64,000 bases of DNA from Cupriavidus malaysiensis (GCF_001854325.1 NZ_CP017755.1:1922001-1986000), one strand, 5' to 3'. Positions 12,412-22,393 are shown, counted from the first letter of the stretch. Program-made: numbers and translations. The notes: generated from the sequence alone by a model not told the origin.

Positions 12412-13206
12412 GTGAACATCGTGCGTTGCGCATCGCCATTCCCTTGGCAGTCTTCCGCCTGCACGGACGTCGGGCGGGTGCGGCTGCGCAACGAGGACGC
12501 CTGCCTCGACCTGCCCGGGCGCGGCCTGTGGGCCGTGGCCGACGGCATGGGCGGCCACGCGCTCGGCGACTACGCCAGCCAGGCGGTGGTGGCCGCGCTG
12601 GCCGCGCTGCCCGCGCCCGCCACGCTGCGGGACGCGCTGCGCGATGCGCGCGCGGCGCTGCAGCAGGTCAACCAGGCGCTGCTCGACGAGGCCGCGCGCC
12701 GCCGCGTGCCGTGCATCGGCAGTACCGTGGTGGTGCTGCTCGCCTGCGGCCCGCGCCGTGCCTGCCGCTGTGCCTGCCTGTGGGCGGGCGACAGCCGGCT
12801 CTATGTCCTGCGCGACGGCCACCTCTCGCGCATCACGCACGACCACAACCGCGCGGAAGAGCTGCGCGCGCGCAGGCTGATCACCGCCGGGCAGGCCCGG
12901 CACCACCCGGCGCAGAACCTGGTCACGCGTGCACTCGGCGCCGCCGCCACGCTCGAGACGGAAGAACGGGAGATCGAAGCCGACGCCGGCACCGTGTTCC
13001 TGCTGTGCAGCGACGGTCTCAGCAACGAGCTCTGCGACGAAGACATCGCGTCGATCCTGGCGGCCTGCGGCGACGACTGTGCGCAGGCCGCCAGGGCCCT
13101 GGTGCAGGCCGCGCTCGAGCGCGGCGGCAGCGACAATGTCTCTGCGGTCGTGGTACGTGCCGGCGAGGCCGGCCTGCCAGCCGGGCCCTTGCCGGATTCC
13201 GCGTGA
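12412..13206 (+). CDS. PP2C-type serine/threonine phosphatase
   Basis: A 264-residue cytosolic PPM/PP2C phosphatase. The metal-binding motifs appear in order: RNEDACL, VADGMGGHALGD, WAGDSRLYVLRDG, LCSDGLSNEL and SDNVSAVVV. The Asp residues in these motifs coordinate two Mn/Mg ions. It starts with GTG at 12412. There is no serine/threonine kinase, forkhead-domain protein or type VI secretion gene nearby, so its partner is unknown. It is convergent with the cytochrome gene downstream. Confidence 0.9.
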   Translation: MNIVRCASPFPWQSSACTDVGRVRLRNEDACLDLPGRGLWAVADGMGGHALGDYASQAVVAALAALPAPATLRDALRDARAALQQVNQALLDEAARRRVPCIGSTVVVLLACGPRRACRCACLWAGDSRLYVLRDGHLSRITHDHNRAEELRARRLITAGQARHHPAQNLVTRALGAAATLETEEREIEADAGTVFLLCSDGLSNELCDEDIASILAACGDDCAQAARALVQAALERGGSDNVSAVVVRAGEAGLPAGPLPDSA

Positions 13207-13232
13207 CGCGAGGGTTCCGCGGTCCCCGCTCA

Positions 13233-13703
13233 TCACTTGCCCCGCTGCGACTCCACGAAGGCCTGCACCGCCCACAGCACCTCCTGCGGCAGCAGCCCTT
13301 CCCACGGCGGCATGTGCACCACGCCGACCCGCACCTTGCCGTGCAGCACCGAGTCGCGGAAGAAAACGTCGTTGTCGACCATGCAGTCGTGGCGCAGCTT
13401 GGCGTCGCCGATGGCGCGGCAGAAACCGTCGAGCCGGCGCAGGTCGGGCGCGCTGCCGCCGCCGGCGGCATCGGCGCCGTGGCAGCGCGCACACGACTGG
13501 TTGAATACCGTGCGCCCGACCGCTTCGGCCTCGGCGTTGCCGCGATAGGGGTTCTCTGTGCGCCACTCGGTACCGAGCGGCGGCAGCCGCGAGGCGTCGA
13601 CCACCGGCGCATGCGCGACCTCGGCCGCCGCGCAGCCGATGGTCAGCACGAACAGGGCCAGCGCGGCCAGCGCCAGCCAGAGCGTCATCGCGAGCATGCC
13701 CAT
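13233..13703 (-). CDS. c-type cytochrome, PedF/c550-like
   Basis: A 156-residue protein with one N-terminal membrane anchor or signal, a CARCH heme-binding site and a candidate distal Met in the VHMPPWEGLLPQE segment. The layout (LPPLGTEWRTENPYRG before the heme) matches the PedF-like cytochrome at 30512, so the two are paralogues. Such cytochromes accept electrons from periplasmic quinoprotein alcohol dehydrogenases. ATG 13703 is preceded by AGGGGG; the longer ORF to 13751 lacks a site. It lies 53 nt downstream of the pentapeptide-repeat gene. Confidence 0.82.
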   Translation of the reverse strand: MGMLAMTLWLALAALALFVLTIGCAAAEVAHAPVVDASRLPPLGTEWRTENPYRGNAEAEAVGRTVFNQSCARCHGADAAGGGSAPDLRRLDGFCRAIGDAKLRHDCMVDNDVFFRDSVLHGKVRVGVVHMPPWEGLLPQEVLWAVQAFVESQRGK

Positions 13704-13756
13704 GGTCTTCCCCCTGGGTTCCCGGTGCGGATGTTGAAGGATCGATGTCATGGTGC

Positions 13757-14365
13757 CTACCAGTCCGTCGGGCAGCCGCGGCAGCCCTCGAAGGCGCTGT
13801 CGGGAAAGATCGTGTAGCGGATCAGGCTCCCTTCCAGCGTGGCATTGCGCAGGTTAACGGTCACGAATTTGGTTTCCTGCAGGTTGGCGTCGGCCAGCTT
13901 GGCGCCGGCGAACCAGGCGAATTGCGCACGCGCCGCTTCCAGGCTGGCGGCGGTGAGGTCGGCGCCACTGAAATCGGCGCGCATGATGCGGCCGAATTCC
14001 AGGTCGGCGCCGACCAGCCTGGCGTTGCGAAAGGTCGCCGCAGGGGCGTTGACCTTGTTCAGGCGCGCGCCGGTCAGGTCGGCGCCGTCGAGATTGGCGC
14101 CGGCCAGGTTGGTGCCGCGCAGGTCGGCCCGCGCCAGCCGGGCGCCGCGCAGGTCGGCGCCGGCCAGGTTCTGGCCGGACAGGTCGGCATGGCGCAGGTC
14201 GGCGCCGGCGCAGCGGGCATGGGGCCAGATGCCGCAGCCGTTGATGACCAGCGGCGTGATGGTCTTCGGCTGGGCCTGGGCGGCAGGCGCGGCCAGCGCC
14301 ACGGCTGCGCCCAGCATGAACGCCGCATGGCGGGGGAAACGCGCAGGGCGGGCGGGAAGTCGCAT
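13757..14365 (-). CDS. Secreted pentapeptide-repeat protein
   Basis: A 202-residue protein with a signal peptide (AAFMLGAAVALAAPAAQAQ). The repeats start near residue 55 as A(D/N)LXX units such as ADLRH, ADLSG, ADLRG and ANLDG, giving a right-handed quadrilateral beta-helix. The C-terminus contains a CRGC pair. AGGAG precedes the ATG. It lies between the quinoprotein dehydrogenase and the cytochrome on the same strand, so an extracytoplasmic role with that system is plausible but unproven. Confidence 0.82.
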   Translation of the reverse strand: MRLPARPARFPRHAAFMLGAAVALAAPAAQAQPKTITPLVINGCGIWPHARCAGADLRHADLSGQNLAGADLRGARLARADLRGTNLAGANLDGADLTGARLNKVNAPAATFRNARLVGADLEFGRIMRADFSGADLTAASLEAARAQFAWFAGAKLADANLQETKFVTVNLRNATLEGSLIRYTIFPDSAFEGCRGCPTDW

Positions 14366-14447
14366 GGGAAGCTCCTGAAGCGGGCGGAAAGCGGATCCGA
14401 GCGGATCCGAGCAGCGCCACCGCATGACACGCGCGGCGCCGGCGGGC

Positions 14448-14485
14448 GGCCGAGGCGGCGGGACGCTCGCCCCGCCGCCTCGGCC
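14448..14485 (-). terminator. Hairpin after quinoprotein dehydrogenase gene
   Basis: A perfect 15-bp stem (GGCCGAGGCGGCGGG at 14448-14462, complement at 14471-14485) with an 8-nt loop, 8 nt past the stop codon of the quinoprotein gene. There is no T-tract, so it may act as an mRNA 3'-end stabiliser or a factor-assisted terminator. Confidence 0.65.
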
Positions 14486-14493
14486 CCTCCTGC

Positions 14494-16389
14494 TTACAGC
14501 CGTGTCGCCTTGGGCAGCTTGAACACCCACATCGAGCCGCCCTGCGTGACCTGCTTGGTCAGCTCGGCCATATCGCCGCCCCAAAGCGGCACCGCGCCGC
14601 CGTAGCCCGACTGCACGCCGATGTACTGGTCGCCGTCCATTTCCCAGGTGATCGGCACCGAGACCACGCCGGAGCCGGTCTGGAAACTCCACAGCTCCTT
14701 GCCGGTCTTGGCATCGAAGGCCTTCATGAAGCCGTCCGAGGTGCCGGTGAAGACCAGGCCGCCGGCAGTGGTCAGCGTGCCGGCCCACAGCGGGAACTTC
14801 TCCTTGTGCTCCCAGGCGATCTTGCCGGTCTTGGGATCGATGGCGCGCAGGATACCCACGTGGTCGTCGAACAGGCGCTTGATGCGGAAGCCCTGGCCGA
14901 GGTAGGCCGAACCCGGCTTGTAGGTCAGGTGCTCGGTCCAGTAGTCCATCGCCCAGTGGTTGGCGGGGATGTAGAACAGGCCGGTGTCAGGGCTGTAGGA
15001 CATCGGGTGCCAGTTGGTGCCGCCGAGGAAGGGCGGCGAGACGAACACGCTCTCGCCCTTGTCCTCGCCGTCCTTGGGCAGCGGCGGGCGGTTGTTCTTC
15101 TCGATCGGCTTGCCGGTCTTGAGGTCGAAGCCCGAGGCCCAGGTGATGCCGTCGACGAAGGGCCAGGCCCCGATCAGCGAGGTCGGCTTGTTGGGATAGC
15201 CGGCGCCGGTGGCGAGCTTCTCGCGGTCGGTGACGAAGAAGAAGCCGTTGCGGTCGGCGTGCGCCGAGGCCTTGATCTGCTTGCCGGTCTTGGCGTCCTT
15301 GTACTCGAACAGGATCACCGAGTTATTGCCCGAGAAGTCCCAGGCATCGTTGGGCGTGTGCTGGTAGAAACCCTTCAGTTCGCCGGTGCTGGCATCGACG
15401 TAGGCCTGGCCGGAGGTGAACAGGCTGTCCCAGTTGCGCGGGTCGTCGCCCTTGGCGGTGCGCTTCCAGGTGTTCCACGGCGCCGGATTGCCCGCGCCGA
15501 TGACGATGGTGTTGGTATCCACGTCGAAGGAGGCGCTCTGCCAAGGCGCGCCGCCACCGTGGTTCCAGGCCTCGACCTTGCCGGTGGGCGATTCGGGGTC
15601 GGCCGGCCAGGACGGCGCCTTGGGATCGCCGGTGGGCGTGCTGTCCTTGCCGTCGAGGCGGCCCATATGGCCTTCCACCAGCGGGCGCGCCCACACCTCC
15701 TTGCCGGTATCGGGATCGCGCGCGAACAGCCAGCCGACCACGCCGAACTCGTCGCCCGAGGAACCGTGCACCAGCAATACGCGGCCGGTGCGCTTGTCCT
15801 TGACGATGGTGGGCGCGCCGGTCATGGTGTAGCCGACCTTGTGGTCGCCGAACTTCTCCTTCCAAACCACCTTGCCGGTCTTGCGGTCGAGCGCCACCAC
15901 GGCGGCGTCGAGCGTGCCGAAGTAGACCTTGTCGCCGTAGATGGCGGCGCCGCGGTTGACCACGTCGCAGCAGGGACGGATATCGTTGGGCAGGCGGTGC
16001 TCGTAGGCCCACAACTGCTTGCCGGTACGCGCGTCGATGGCATAGAAGCGCGAGTACGAAGCGGTGATGTAGATCACGCCGTCGCGCACCAGCGCCTGGC
16101 CCTCCTGCCCACGCTGCTTCTCGCCGCCGAAGGAGAACGACCAGGCCGGCACCAGCTGGCTCACGGTCTTGGCGTTGACCTGCTTGAGCGGGCTGTAGCG
16201 CTGCGCCTTCACGCCCAGGCCATAGGTCAGCACGTCGCCGGGGGTCTTGTCGTCGTTGAGGATGTCTTCCCAGGTCACGTCGCCGGCGGCGGCTTCGGCG
16301 GCGCCGACCATGGCGCCGAAGGACAGCGCGGCGGCCGTCAGCACGACCAGGCTCTTGAGCGCGGGCAGCGCGGATTGTTGTGGCTTCAT
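14494..16389 (-). CDS. exaA: PQQ-dependent alcohol dehydrogenase, ExaA type
   Basis: A 631-residue periplasmic quinoprotein with a signal peptide ending near AEAAA and eight tryptophan-docking (DAxTGK.LW) propeller repeats. The adjacent cysteines of the PQQ ring site are Cys140-Cys141 (RPCC). The catalytic aspartate Asp351 lies in AWDFSG. The residue two positions later is Ser353, not the Asp of lanthanide-dependent enzymes, so this is predicted to be a calcium enzyme. It oxidises primary alcohols to aldehydes and passes electrons to cytochrome c. ATG 16389 (GGGAG 11 nt upstream) is preferred over ATG 16410. No fused cytochrome domain is present. A consensus sigma-54 promoter lies upstream. 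Confidence 0.93.
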   Translation of the reverse strand: MKPQQSALPALKSLVVLTAAALSFGAMVGAAEAAAGDVTWEDILNDDKTPGDVLTYGLGVKAQRYSPLKQVNAKTVSQLVPAWSFSFGGEKQRGQEGQALVRDGVIYITASYSRFYAIDARTGKQLWAYEHRLPNDIRPCCDVVNRGAAIYGDKVYFGTLDAAVVALDRKTGKVVWKEKFGDHKVGYTMTGAPTIVKDKRTGRVLLVHGSSGDEFGVVGWLFARDPDTGKEVWARPLVEGHMGRLDGKDSTPTGDPKAPSWPADPESPTGKVEAWNHGGGAPWQSASFDVDTNTIVIGAGNPAPWNTWKRTAKGDDPRNWDSLFTSGQAYVDASTGELKGFYQHTPNDAWDFSGNNSVILFEYKDAKTGKQIKASAHADRNGFFFVTDREKLATGAGYPNKPTSLIGAWPFVDGITWASGFDLKTGKPIEKNNRPPLPKDGEDKGESVFVSPPFLGGTNWHPMSYSPDTGLFYIPANHWAMDYWTEHLTYKPGSAYLGQGFRIKRLFDDHVGILRAIDPKTGKIAWEHKEKFPLWAGTLTTAGGLVFTGTSDGFMKAFDAKTGKELWSFQTGSGVVSVPITWEMDGDQYIGVQSGYGGAVPLWGGDMAELTKQVTQGGSMWVFKLPKATRL

Positions 16390-16512
16390 CGTTGCAATGT
16401 CTCCCTTCATTATTGGTTGGTTCGAACCGTTGGCTGCGCCGCGGCTGGTGACCTGATCACCCGCTCACCAACTGGCGGCACCGGCGCGACGCGTAGGCCG
16501 CGCCACCTACCT

Positions 16513-16527
16513 GCAATCGCTGTGCCA
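16513..16527 (-). promoter_or_regulatory. Sigma-54 promoter of quinoprotein dehydrogenase
   Basis: On the minus strand the sequence reads TGGCAC-AGCGA-TTGC, an exact match to the -24/-12 consensus with the correct 5-nt gap. It lies about 125 nt before the start codon of the quinoprotein gene. Confidence 0.85.
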
Positions 16528-16647
16528 GTGCCGTGCCGACCGCCCGGCACGGTTGCCACCCCCGCCGCAAGCGCACCGCCGCGCGCCATTGTTCAAATCC
16601 GCAACAGCGCGCACGGCGCAACGGTCCGCCATGCAACAGGCCCCGGC

Positions 16648-16683
16648 GGCACGGTACAACGTGCCTTGCCGCGGCACCGTGCC
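16648..16683. promoter_or_regulatory. Candidate activator-binding dyads
   Basis: Two dyads sit between the divergent sigma-54 promoters: GGCACG-N6-CGTGCC at 16648-16665 and GGCAC-N-GTGCC at 16673-16683. They are about 120 bp from each -24 element, a usual distance for an enhancer-binding protein such as the AcoR-type activator at 28067. The assignment is inferred. Confidence 0.4.
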
Positions 16684-16800
16684 AGGCGCCGCAGCGACAC
16701 GCCGGAGGGCACGCCAGGGGCACGCCAGGCGCCTCGCGCCGGCCCGCAGGCACGCCGTTTCTCCGCACAAACCCTGAGACGCGCAGCAGCATCGCCACAC

Positions 16801-16815
16801 TGGCACGGCACTTGC
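16801..16815 (+). promoter_or_regulatory. Sigma-54 promoter of aldehyde dehydrogenase operon
   Basis: TGGCAC-GGCAC-TTGC matches the -24/-12 consensus exactly, about 105 nt before the aldehyde dehydrogenase start codon. It is divergent from the equally good promoter at 16513-16527. Confidence 0.88.
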
Positions 16816-16920
16816 CCTGCTGTATCGCGGAGCCGGCGGCACGCACCCGCCTGCCGGCGATCCGAACCTTCAGGCCCCTCAGGTCATTCGGGCCGAATCC
16901 GGCCAATCCAGGAGACAAAG

Positions 16921-18441
<1,521 letters not shown>

Positions 18442-18460
18442 GCGGAACCGGCACCGGCAA

Positions 18461-18495
18461 GGGCGGCGCGCGCCCGCCCGTCGCGCGCGCCGCCC
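18461..18495 (+). other. Intercistronic GC-rich hairpin
   Basis: A 12-bp stem (GGGCGGCGCGCG at 18461-18472 with its complement at 18484-18495) between the aldehyde dehydrogenase and DUF779 genes. No T-tract follows. It probably affects mRNA stability or relative expression. Confidence 0.5.
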
Positions 18496-18545
18496 GCAGG
18501 CTCCGCAACCCGGGTGCCGCCTCCTCCGGCACCCGCTTTCGCCAG

Positions 18546-18579
18546 GCCGCCGCGCCCCCGCGGCGGCGGCCGGCTTTTT
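18546..18579 (+). terminator. Hairpin plus T5, possible attenuator
   Basis: A 9-bp stem (GCCGCCGCG at 18546-18554, CGCGGCGGC at 18559-18567) is followed by TTTTT at 18575-18579. It ends 11 nt before the DUF779 start codon, so it could terminate part of the aldehyde dehydrogenase transcripts. The gap between stem and T-tract is longer than in a strong intrinsic terminator. Confidence 0.45.
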
Positions 18580-18590
18580 CTCTCGCGCCC

Positions 18591-18995
18591 ATGACCGACA
18601 CCACCCTGCCCGCCCGCGTCACCGCCACCGATGCCGCGCTGGCGCTGATCGCCCGCCTCGTGCGCGACCACGGTCCCGTGCTCTTCCACCAGTCCGGCGG
18701 CTGCTGCGACGGCAGCGCGCCGATGTGCTTTCCGCGCGGCGAGTTCCTCGTCGGCGGCAGCGACGTCAAGCTCGGCGAGATCGGCGGCGCGCCGTTCTAC
18801 ATGAGCGAGTCGCAGTTCGAATACTGGCAGCACACCCAGCTCATCATCGACGTGGTGCCCGGCAATGGCGGCATGTTCTCGATGGAGCGCGCCACCGGGC
18901 TGCGCTTCCTGACCCGCTCGCGGCTGTTCAGCGACGCGGAAGCCGATCGGCTGGCCGCCCATCCGCCGCAGCGCGCCACCGTGGACTTCCCATGA
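18591..18995 (+). CDS. DUF779 family protein
   Basis: A 134-residue protein of the DUF779 family. It has a conserved Cys-rich loop (HQSGGCCDGSAPMC, residues ~33-46) and a YWQHTQLIIDVVPG strand. The family commonly lies next to acetaldehyde dehydrogenase genes, but its function is not established. The cysteines suggest metal or thiol chemistry. Its stop overlaps the next ATG (ATGA). Confidence 0.85.
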   Translation: MTDTTLPARVTATDAALALIARLVRDHGPVLFHQSGGCCDGSAPMCFPRGEFLVGGSDVKLGEIGGAPFYMSESQFEYWQHTQLIIDVVPGNGGMFSMERATGLRFLTRSRLFSDAEADRLAAHPPQRATVDFP

Positions 18996-20083
18996 GCACG
19001 CCGCAAACCTTCCAGGTCCGCCACGGCTGCGATGCCATCCACTCCCGGCTGCCGGGGCGGCCCCGCCCCTGGACGTCCGCGCCGGCCCTGCTGGCGGCGC
19101 TCATGGCCACGCTGCTGGCCGCGCTGCTGGCCGCGCTCCTGCCGGGCACGGCGCGGGCCGCGCCGGCGCAGGACCGCCAGGCCTTCCCCGTGCGCCCGCT
19201 CACGCTGATCGTGCCGTGGCCCGCCGGCGGCGCCACCGACCTCTCGATGCGCATCCTGGCCGAGCGCGCCGGGCGCGAGCTCGGTCAGCCCATCGTGGTC
19301 GAGAACCGGCCCGGCGCCGGCGGCACCCTGGTGGGCGGCCTGCTGGCGGCGGCCGCACCGGACGGCTACACCCTCGGCCAGCTGCCGCCCACGGTATACC
19401 GGCTGCCGCACCAGCAGCGCACCGCCTGGCAGCCGCTGCGCGACCTGCAGCCGGTGCTGATGATCTCCGGCTACACCTTCGGCGTGGTGGTCCCCGCCGA
19501 CAGCCCGTTCCGCAGCTTCGACGACCTGCTGGCCTGGGCCGCCGCGCACCCCGGGCAGCTCACGGCCGGCTCCACCGGCATCGGCACCACCGCCCACCTG
19601 GCCATGGAAGACGTGCTGGGCCGGCGCGGCATCGACTACGTGCACGTGCCCTACCGCGGCACCGCCGACCAGATGCTGGCGGTAGCCAACGGCTCGCTGA
19701 TGGCCGGCGTCAACTCGACCGGCTTCGCGCCCTTCGTGGAGAGCGGCAAGATGCGCCTGCTGGCCATCTTCAGCGACAAGCGCTCGCCGCGCTGGCCGCA
19801 GGTGCCCACCGTGGCCGAACTCGGCTTCCCCGGCGCGGTCCACACCGCGCCCTACGGCATCGCCGTTCCGCGCGGCACCGATGCGCGCATCGTGCGGCGC
19901 CTGCACGACGCCTTCCGGCTCGCCATGCAGGACCCCGCCCACCTGGCCGAACTGGCCAAGTACGACCAGTCGCTGTCCTACCTCGATACCGAGCACTACG
20001 AGGCCTATACGCGCGACCTGTGGCAGCAGGAAAAGCGCTTCGCCGAACGGCTGGGCATGGCCGCCAGGGAGGGTTCGCGATGA
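18992..20083 (+). CDS. Bug-type periplasmic receptor (TctC-like)
   Basis: A 363-residue periplasmic binding protein with a long N-terminal segment and signal sequence. The Bug fold signatures are FPVRPLTLIVPWPAGGATDLSMR and NRPGAGGTLVGG, followed by a VPYRGTADQMLAV loop. These receptors usually bind small carboxylates. No TctA/TctB partner is nearby. Overlapping codons on both sides tie it firmly into the aldehyde dehydrogenase operon, an unusual place for such a receptor. Many quinoprotein loci carry a different type of dehydrogenase-associated binding protein, so this may be a functional substitute (inference). Confidence 0.88.
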   Translation: MSTPQTFQVRHGCDAIHSRLPGRPRPWTSAPALLAALMATLLAALLAALLPGTARAAPAQDRQAFPVRPLTLIVPWPAGGATDLSMRILAERAGRELGQPIVVENRPGAGGTLVGGLLAAAAPDGYTLGQLPPTVYRLPHQQRTAWQPLRDLQPVLMISGYTFGVVVPADSPFRSFDDLLAWAAAHPGQLTAGSTGIGTTAHLAMEDVLGRRGIDYVHVPYRGTADQMLAVANGSLMAGVNSTGFAPFVESGKMRLLAIFSDKRSPRWPQVPTVAELGFPGAVHTAPYGIAVPRGTDARIVRRLHDAFRLAMQDPAHLAELAKYDQSLSYLDTEHYEAYTRDLWQQEKRFAERLGMAAREGSR

Positions 20084-20868
20084 ACACGCGCCGCACCCTG
20101 CTGCGGGCCGGCCTGTGCCTGCCCCTGGCCGTCCCGGCCGCCATGCTGGCCACCCCCGCCCGCGCACAGGGCAGCGACCCGCTCGGCTCGCCGCAATGGC
20201 CCGCGGTCTGGCGCGACGTGCTGGGCGGCGGCCGGGTGGTATTCGATCCGCGCGTCAAGGTCAGCGGCCCCGCCTTCGCCGAAGACGCCATGCACGTGCC
20301 GATCGCCTTCGATGCCGGCGAGCTCGGCGCGGTGCGGCGCATCGTGGTGGCGGTCGACCGCAACCCGATCCGCAAGGTGCTGGAGTTCGAGCCGGGCCCG
20401 CTGCGCGCGGCGCTCACCTTCCGCTTCAAGCAGGAGCAGGCTTCGCCGGTACGGGTGGCGGTCCAGGACGGGGATGGCGTCTGGCACGTCGGCGGCATCC
20501 TGGTCAACGCGGCCGGCGGCGGCTGCACGGTGCCCGGCGACACGCGCCGCGACGGCTCCTGGGAGGCCACGCTGAACCGCGTCGAGGCGCGCGTGTTCCC
20601 CGGCCGCACGCCCGGCACGGCGCGGCTGCGCCTGCGCGTGATGCACCCGATGGACACCGGCCTGGTGGCCGGCATCCCCGCTTTCCACATCGAGCAGCTC
20701 GCCATCACCGAGCCCGGCGCCGCGGCGCCGGCCCTGCTGCGGCTGTACGAGCCGGTCAGCGAGAACCCGGTGTTCTCCTTCGACCTGCCCGCCTGGCCGC
20801 GCAGCGGCACCCGCGTCAGCGGGCAGGACAACAACGGCAACCGCATTGCCGCACGGATCGTGCCATGA
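20080..20868 (+). CDS. Quinoprotein-associated SoxYZ-like carrier
   Basis: A 262-residue exported protein. A signal peptide with an N-terminal NTRRTLLRAG (Tat-like) segment is followed by an N-terminal SoxY-like domain and a C-terminal SoxZ-like domain (RVMHPMDTGL). In thiosulphate oxidation the SoxY cysteine carries the sulphur substrate. Here the equivalent is probably Cys149 (AAGGGCT), internal because the SoxZ part is fused behind. Fused SoxYZ-like proteins are a recognised companion of PQQ dehydrogenase loci, with no known chemistry. No other sox genes are present. Confidence 0.85.
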   Translation: MNTRRTLLRAGLCLPLAVPAAMLATPARAQGSDPLGSPQWPAVWRDVLGGGRVVFDPRVKVSGPAFAEDAMHVPIAFDAGELGAVRRIVVAVDRNPIRKVLEFEPGPLRAALTFRFKQEQASPVRVAVQDGDGVWHVGGILVNAAGGGCTVPGDTRRDGSWEATLNRVEARVFPGRTPGTARLRLRVMHPMDTGLVAGIPAFHIEQLAITEPGAAAPALLRLYEPVSENPVFSFDLPAWPRSGTRVSGQDNNGNRIAARIVP

Positions 20869-21842
20869 GCCGACCCCAGCGCCTTCTCCTCGCCCTGGCG
20901 GCCAGCGCCTGCGCCGCGCTGGCCGCCACCGGCGCGCCGGCCCAGAGTGCCCAGGGCACCCCGAGCGACTACCGGCTCGCGCCGCAGCGCATCGCCCCCG
21001 ATACCTGGCTGATCGCCGGCGAGAACGCCGACTTCGCACCGGCCAACGGCTGCAACATCATCAACACCGCCTTCATCGACACCGGCGACGGCGTGGTGGT
21101 GGTCAACACCGGCCCCTCGCTGCGCTACGGCCAGCAGCAGCGCCGCGCCATCGCCGCCGCCACCGCCGCGCCGGTGCGGCAGGTGCTCAACCTCAACCTG
21201 CATCCCGACCACTTCTTCGGCAACCAGGCCTGGAGCGACGCGCCGACGCAGGCGCTGCCCGGCACCATTGCCGGCGCGGCGCGCGAAGGCGAAGCCTACG
21301 CCGACAACCTCTACCGCCTGTGTGGCGCCTGGCTGGCGGGCACCACGCCGGCCCCGGCCGGGCTGCCCGCCCAGCCCGGCCGTTTCCGCCTCGGCACGCA
21401 CGAACTGGAGTTGCTGCGCTTCGACGGCCATACCGGCGACGACCTGGTCCTGGTCGACCACAGCGCCGGCGTGATCTTCGCCGGTGGCCTGGTCTTCCAC
21501 CAGCGCGCGCCGACCACGCCCCATGCCGACCTGCCGCGCTGGCTGGCCAGCCTGGACCGCCTGGAGGCCCTGCAGCGGCGCAGCGGCGCGCGCGTGCTGG
21601 TGCCCAGCCATGGCCCGCTCGACGCCGACGGCGGCGCGGAGGCCATCGGCCAGACCCGGGCCTACCTGCGCTGGCTCGACACGCGCATGCGCGAGGCAGC
21701 CGCTGCCGGCACCGACCTCGCCGAGCTGATCGCCCAGCCGGTGCCCGCGCCCTTCGCCGGCTGGGCCGCCATGCCGCAGGAATACGTGCGCAACCTGACC
21801 CACCTCTACCCGGCCTACGAGCGCGCGGCCCTGGCCGACTGA
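20865..21842 (+). CDS. Quinoprotein relay zinc metallohydrolase, first copy
   Basis: A 325-residue exported metallo-beta-lactamase-fold protein related to SoxH, with a signal peptide ending near APAQ. The usual HxHxDH motif reads NLHPDH (Asn111 to His116), so the first zinc ligand is Asn here. Later ligands look present (DGHTGDD, PSHGPLD). It follows the SoxYZ-like gene with overlapping codons, and the pair is a known marker set of quinoprotein systems. Its substrate is unknown; a thiol- or carrier-linked intermediate on the SoxYZ-like protein is an inference. Confidence 0.85.
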   Translation: MSRPQRLLLALAASACAALAATGAPAQSAQGTPSDYRLAPQRIAPDTWLIAGENADFAPANGCNIINTAFIDTGDGVVVVNTGPSLRYGQQQRRAIAAATAAPVRQVLNLNLHPDHFFGNQAWSDAPTQALPGTIAGAAREGEAYADNLYRLCGAWLAGTTPAPAGLPAQPGRFRLGTHELELLRFDGHTGDDLVLVDHSAGVIFAGGLVFHQRAPTTPHADLPRWLASLDRLEALQRRSGARVLVPSHGPLDADGGAEAIGQTRAYLRWLDTRMREAAAAGTDLAELIAQPVPAPFAGWAAMPQEYVRNLTHLYPAYERAALAD

Positions 21843-21888
21843 GCCGTCCGCCCGCACCGCTTTCCCTCAAAACACAAAGGAGACCTCC

Positions 21889-22299
21889 ATGCCCCCGAAC
21901 CCCTACCCCGCAGCGCTGCCGGCTGCCCGTGTGGCTGCCCGTGTGGCTGCCCGTGTGGCCCATCGGCCAGCCCCGCTGCCCGCCCTCGGCACCGCCTTCG
22001 GCCTGGCGCTCGCGCTGGCGCTGGCCCCCGCCGCCTCGCACGCTGCGCCCGACATGCAGGCGCTGGCGGAGAAAAGCGGCTGCTTCTCCTGCCACGGCAT
22101 GCAGAACAAGGTGATCGGTCCGGGCTTCGCCGAGGTCGCCGCCAAGTACAAGGGCGACGGCGAGGCCGCCGCACGGCTGGCGCGCAAGATCCAGGAAGGC
22201 GGCAAGGGCAATTGGGGCCGCATCCCGATGCCGCCGCATCCCGGCCTGAAAGAGGCCGAAGCGCGCCAGCTTGCCGACTGGGTGCTGGGCGCGGGCTGA
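21889..22299 (+). CDS. Cytochrome c551-type monoheme cytochrome
   Basis: A 136-residue protein with a long signal sequence and a small class I cytochrome domain: heme site CFSCH and a distal Met in IPMPPHPGL. It is the last gene of the aldehyde dehydrogenase operon. The likely role is electron acceptor of the quinoprotein alcohol dehydrogenase. The N-terminal region contains a VAAR repeat encoded by tandem 12-bp units near 21929-21960, so the exact start is uncertain. Confidence 0.87.
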   Translation: MPPNPYPAALPAARVAARVAARVAHRPAPLPALGTAFGLALALALAPAASHAAPDMQALAEKSGCFSCHGMQNKVIGPGFAEVAAKYKGDGEAAARLARKIQEGGKGNWGRIPMPPHPGLKEAEARQLADWVLGAG

Positions 22300-22393
22300 C
22301 GCACGCTTTCCCGGCCCTGCCCTGCGGTGGCGCTGAAGCCCGGCGCCGCCGCGCCGTCCAGGCCATAGCGACGGGGCTGCCCCCCCTGGAGGC

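Noticed and set aside
14806..16920. Plus-strand extension of the aldehyde dehydrogenase frame through the quinoprotein gene
   Set aside because: It is antisense to the quinoprotein gene and crosses both sigma-54 promoters; the true start at 16921 has a ribosome binding site and gives the normal family length.
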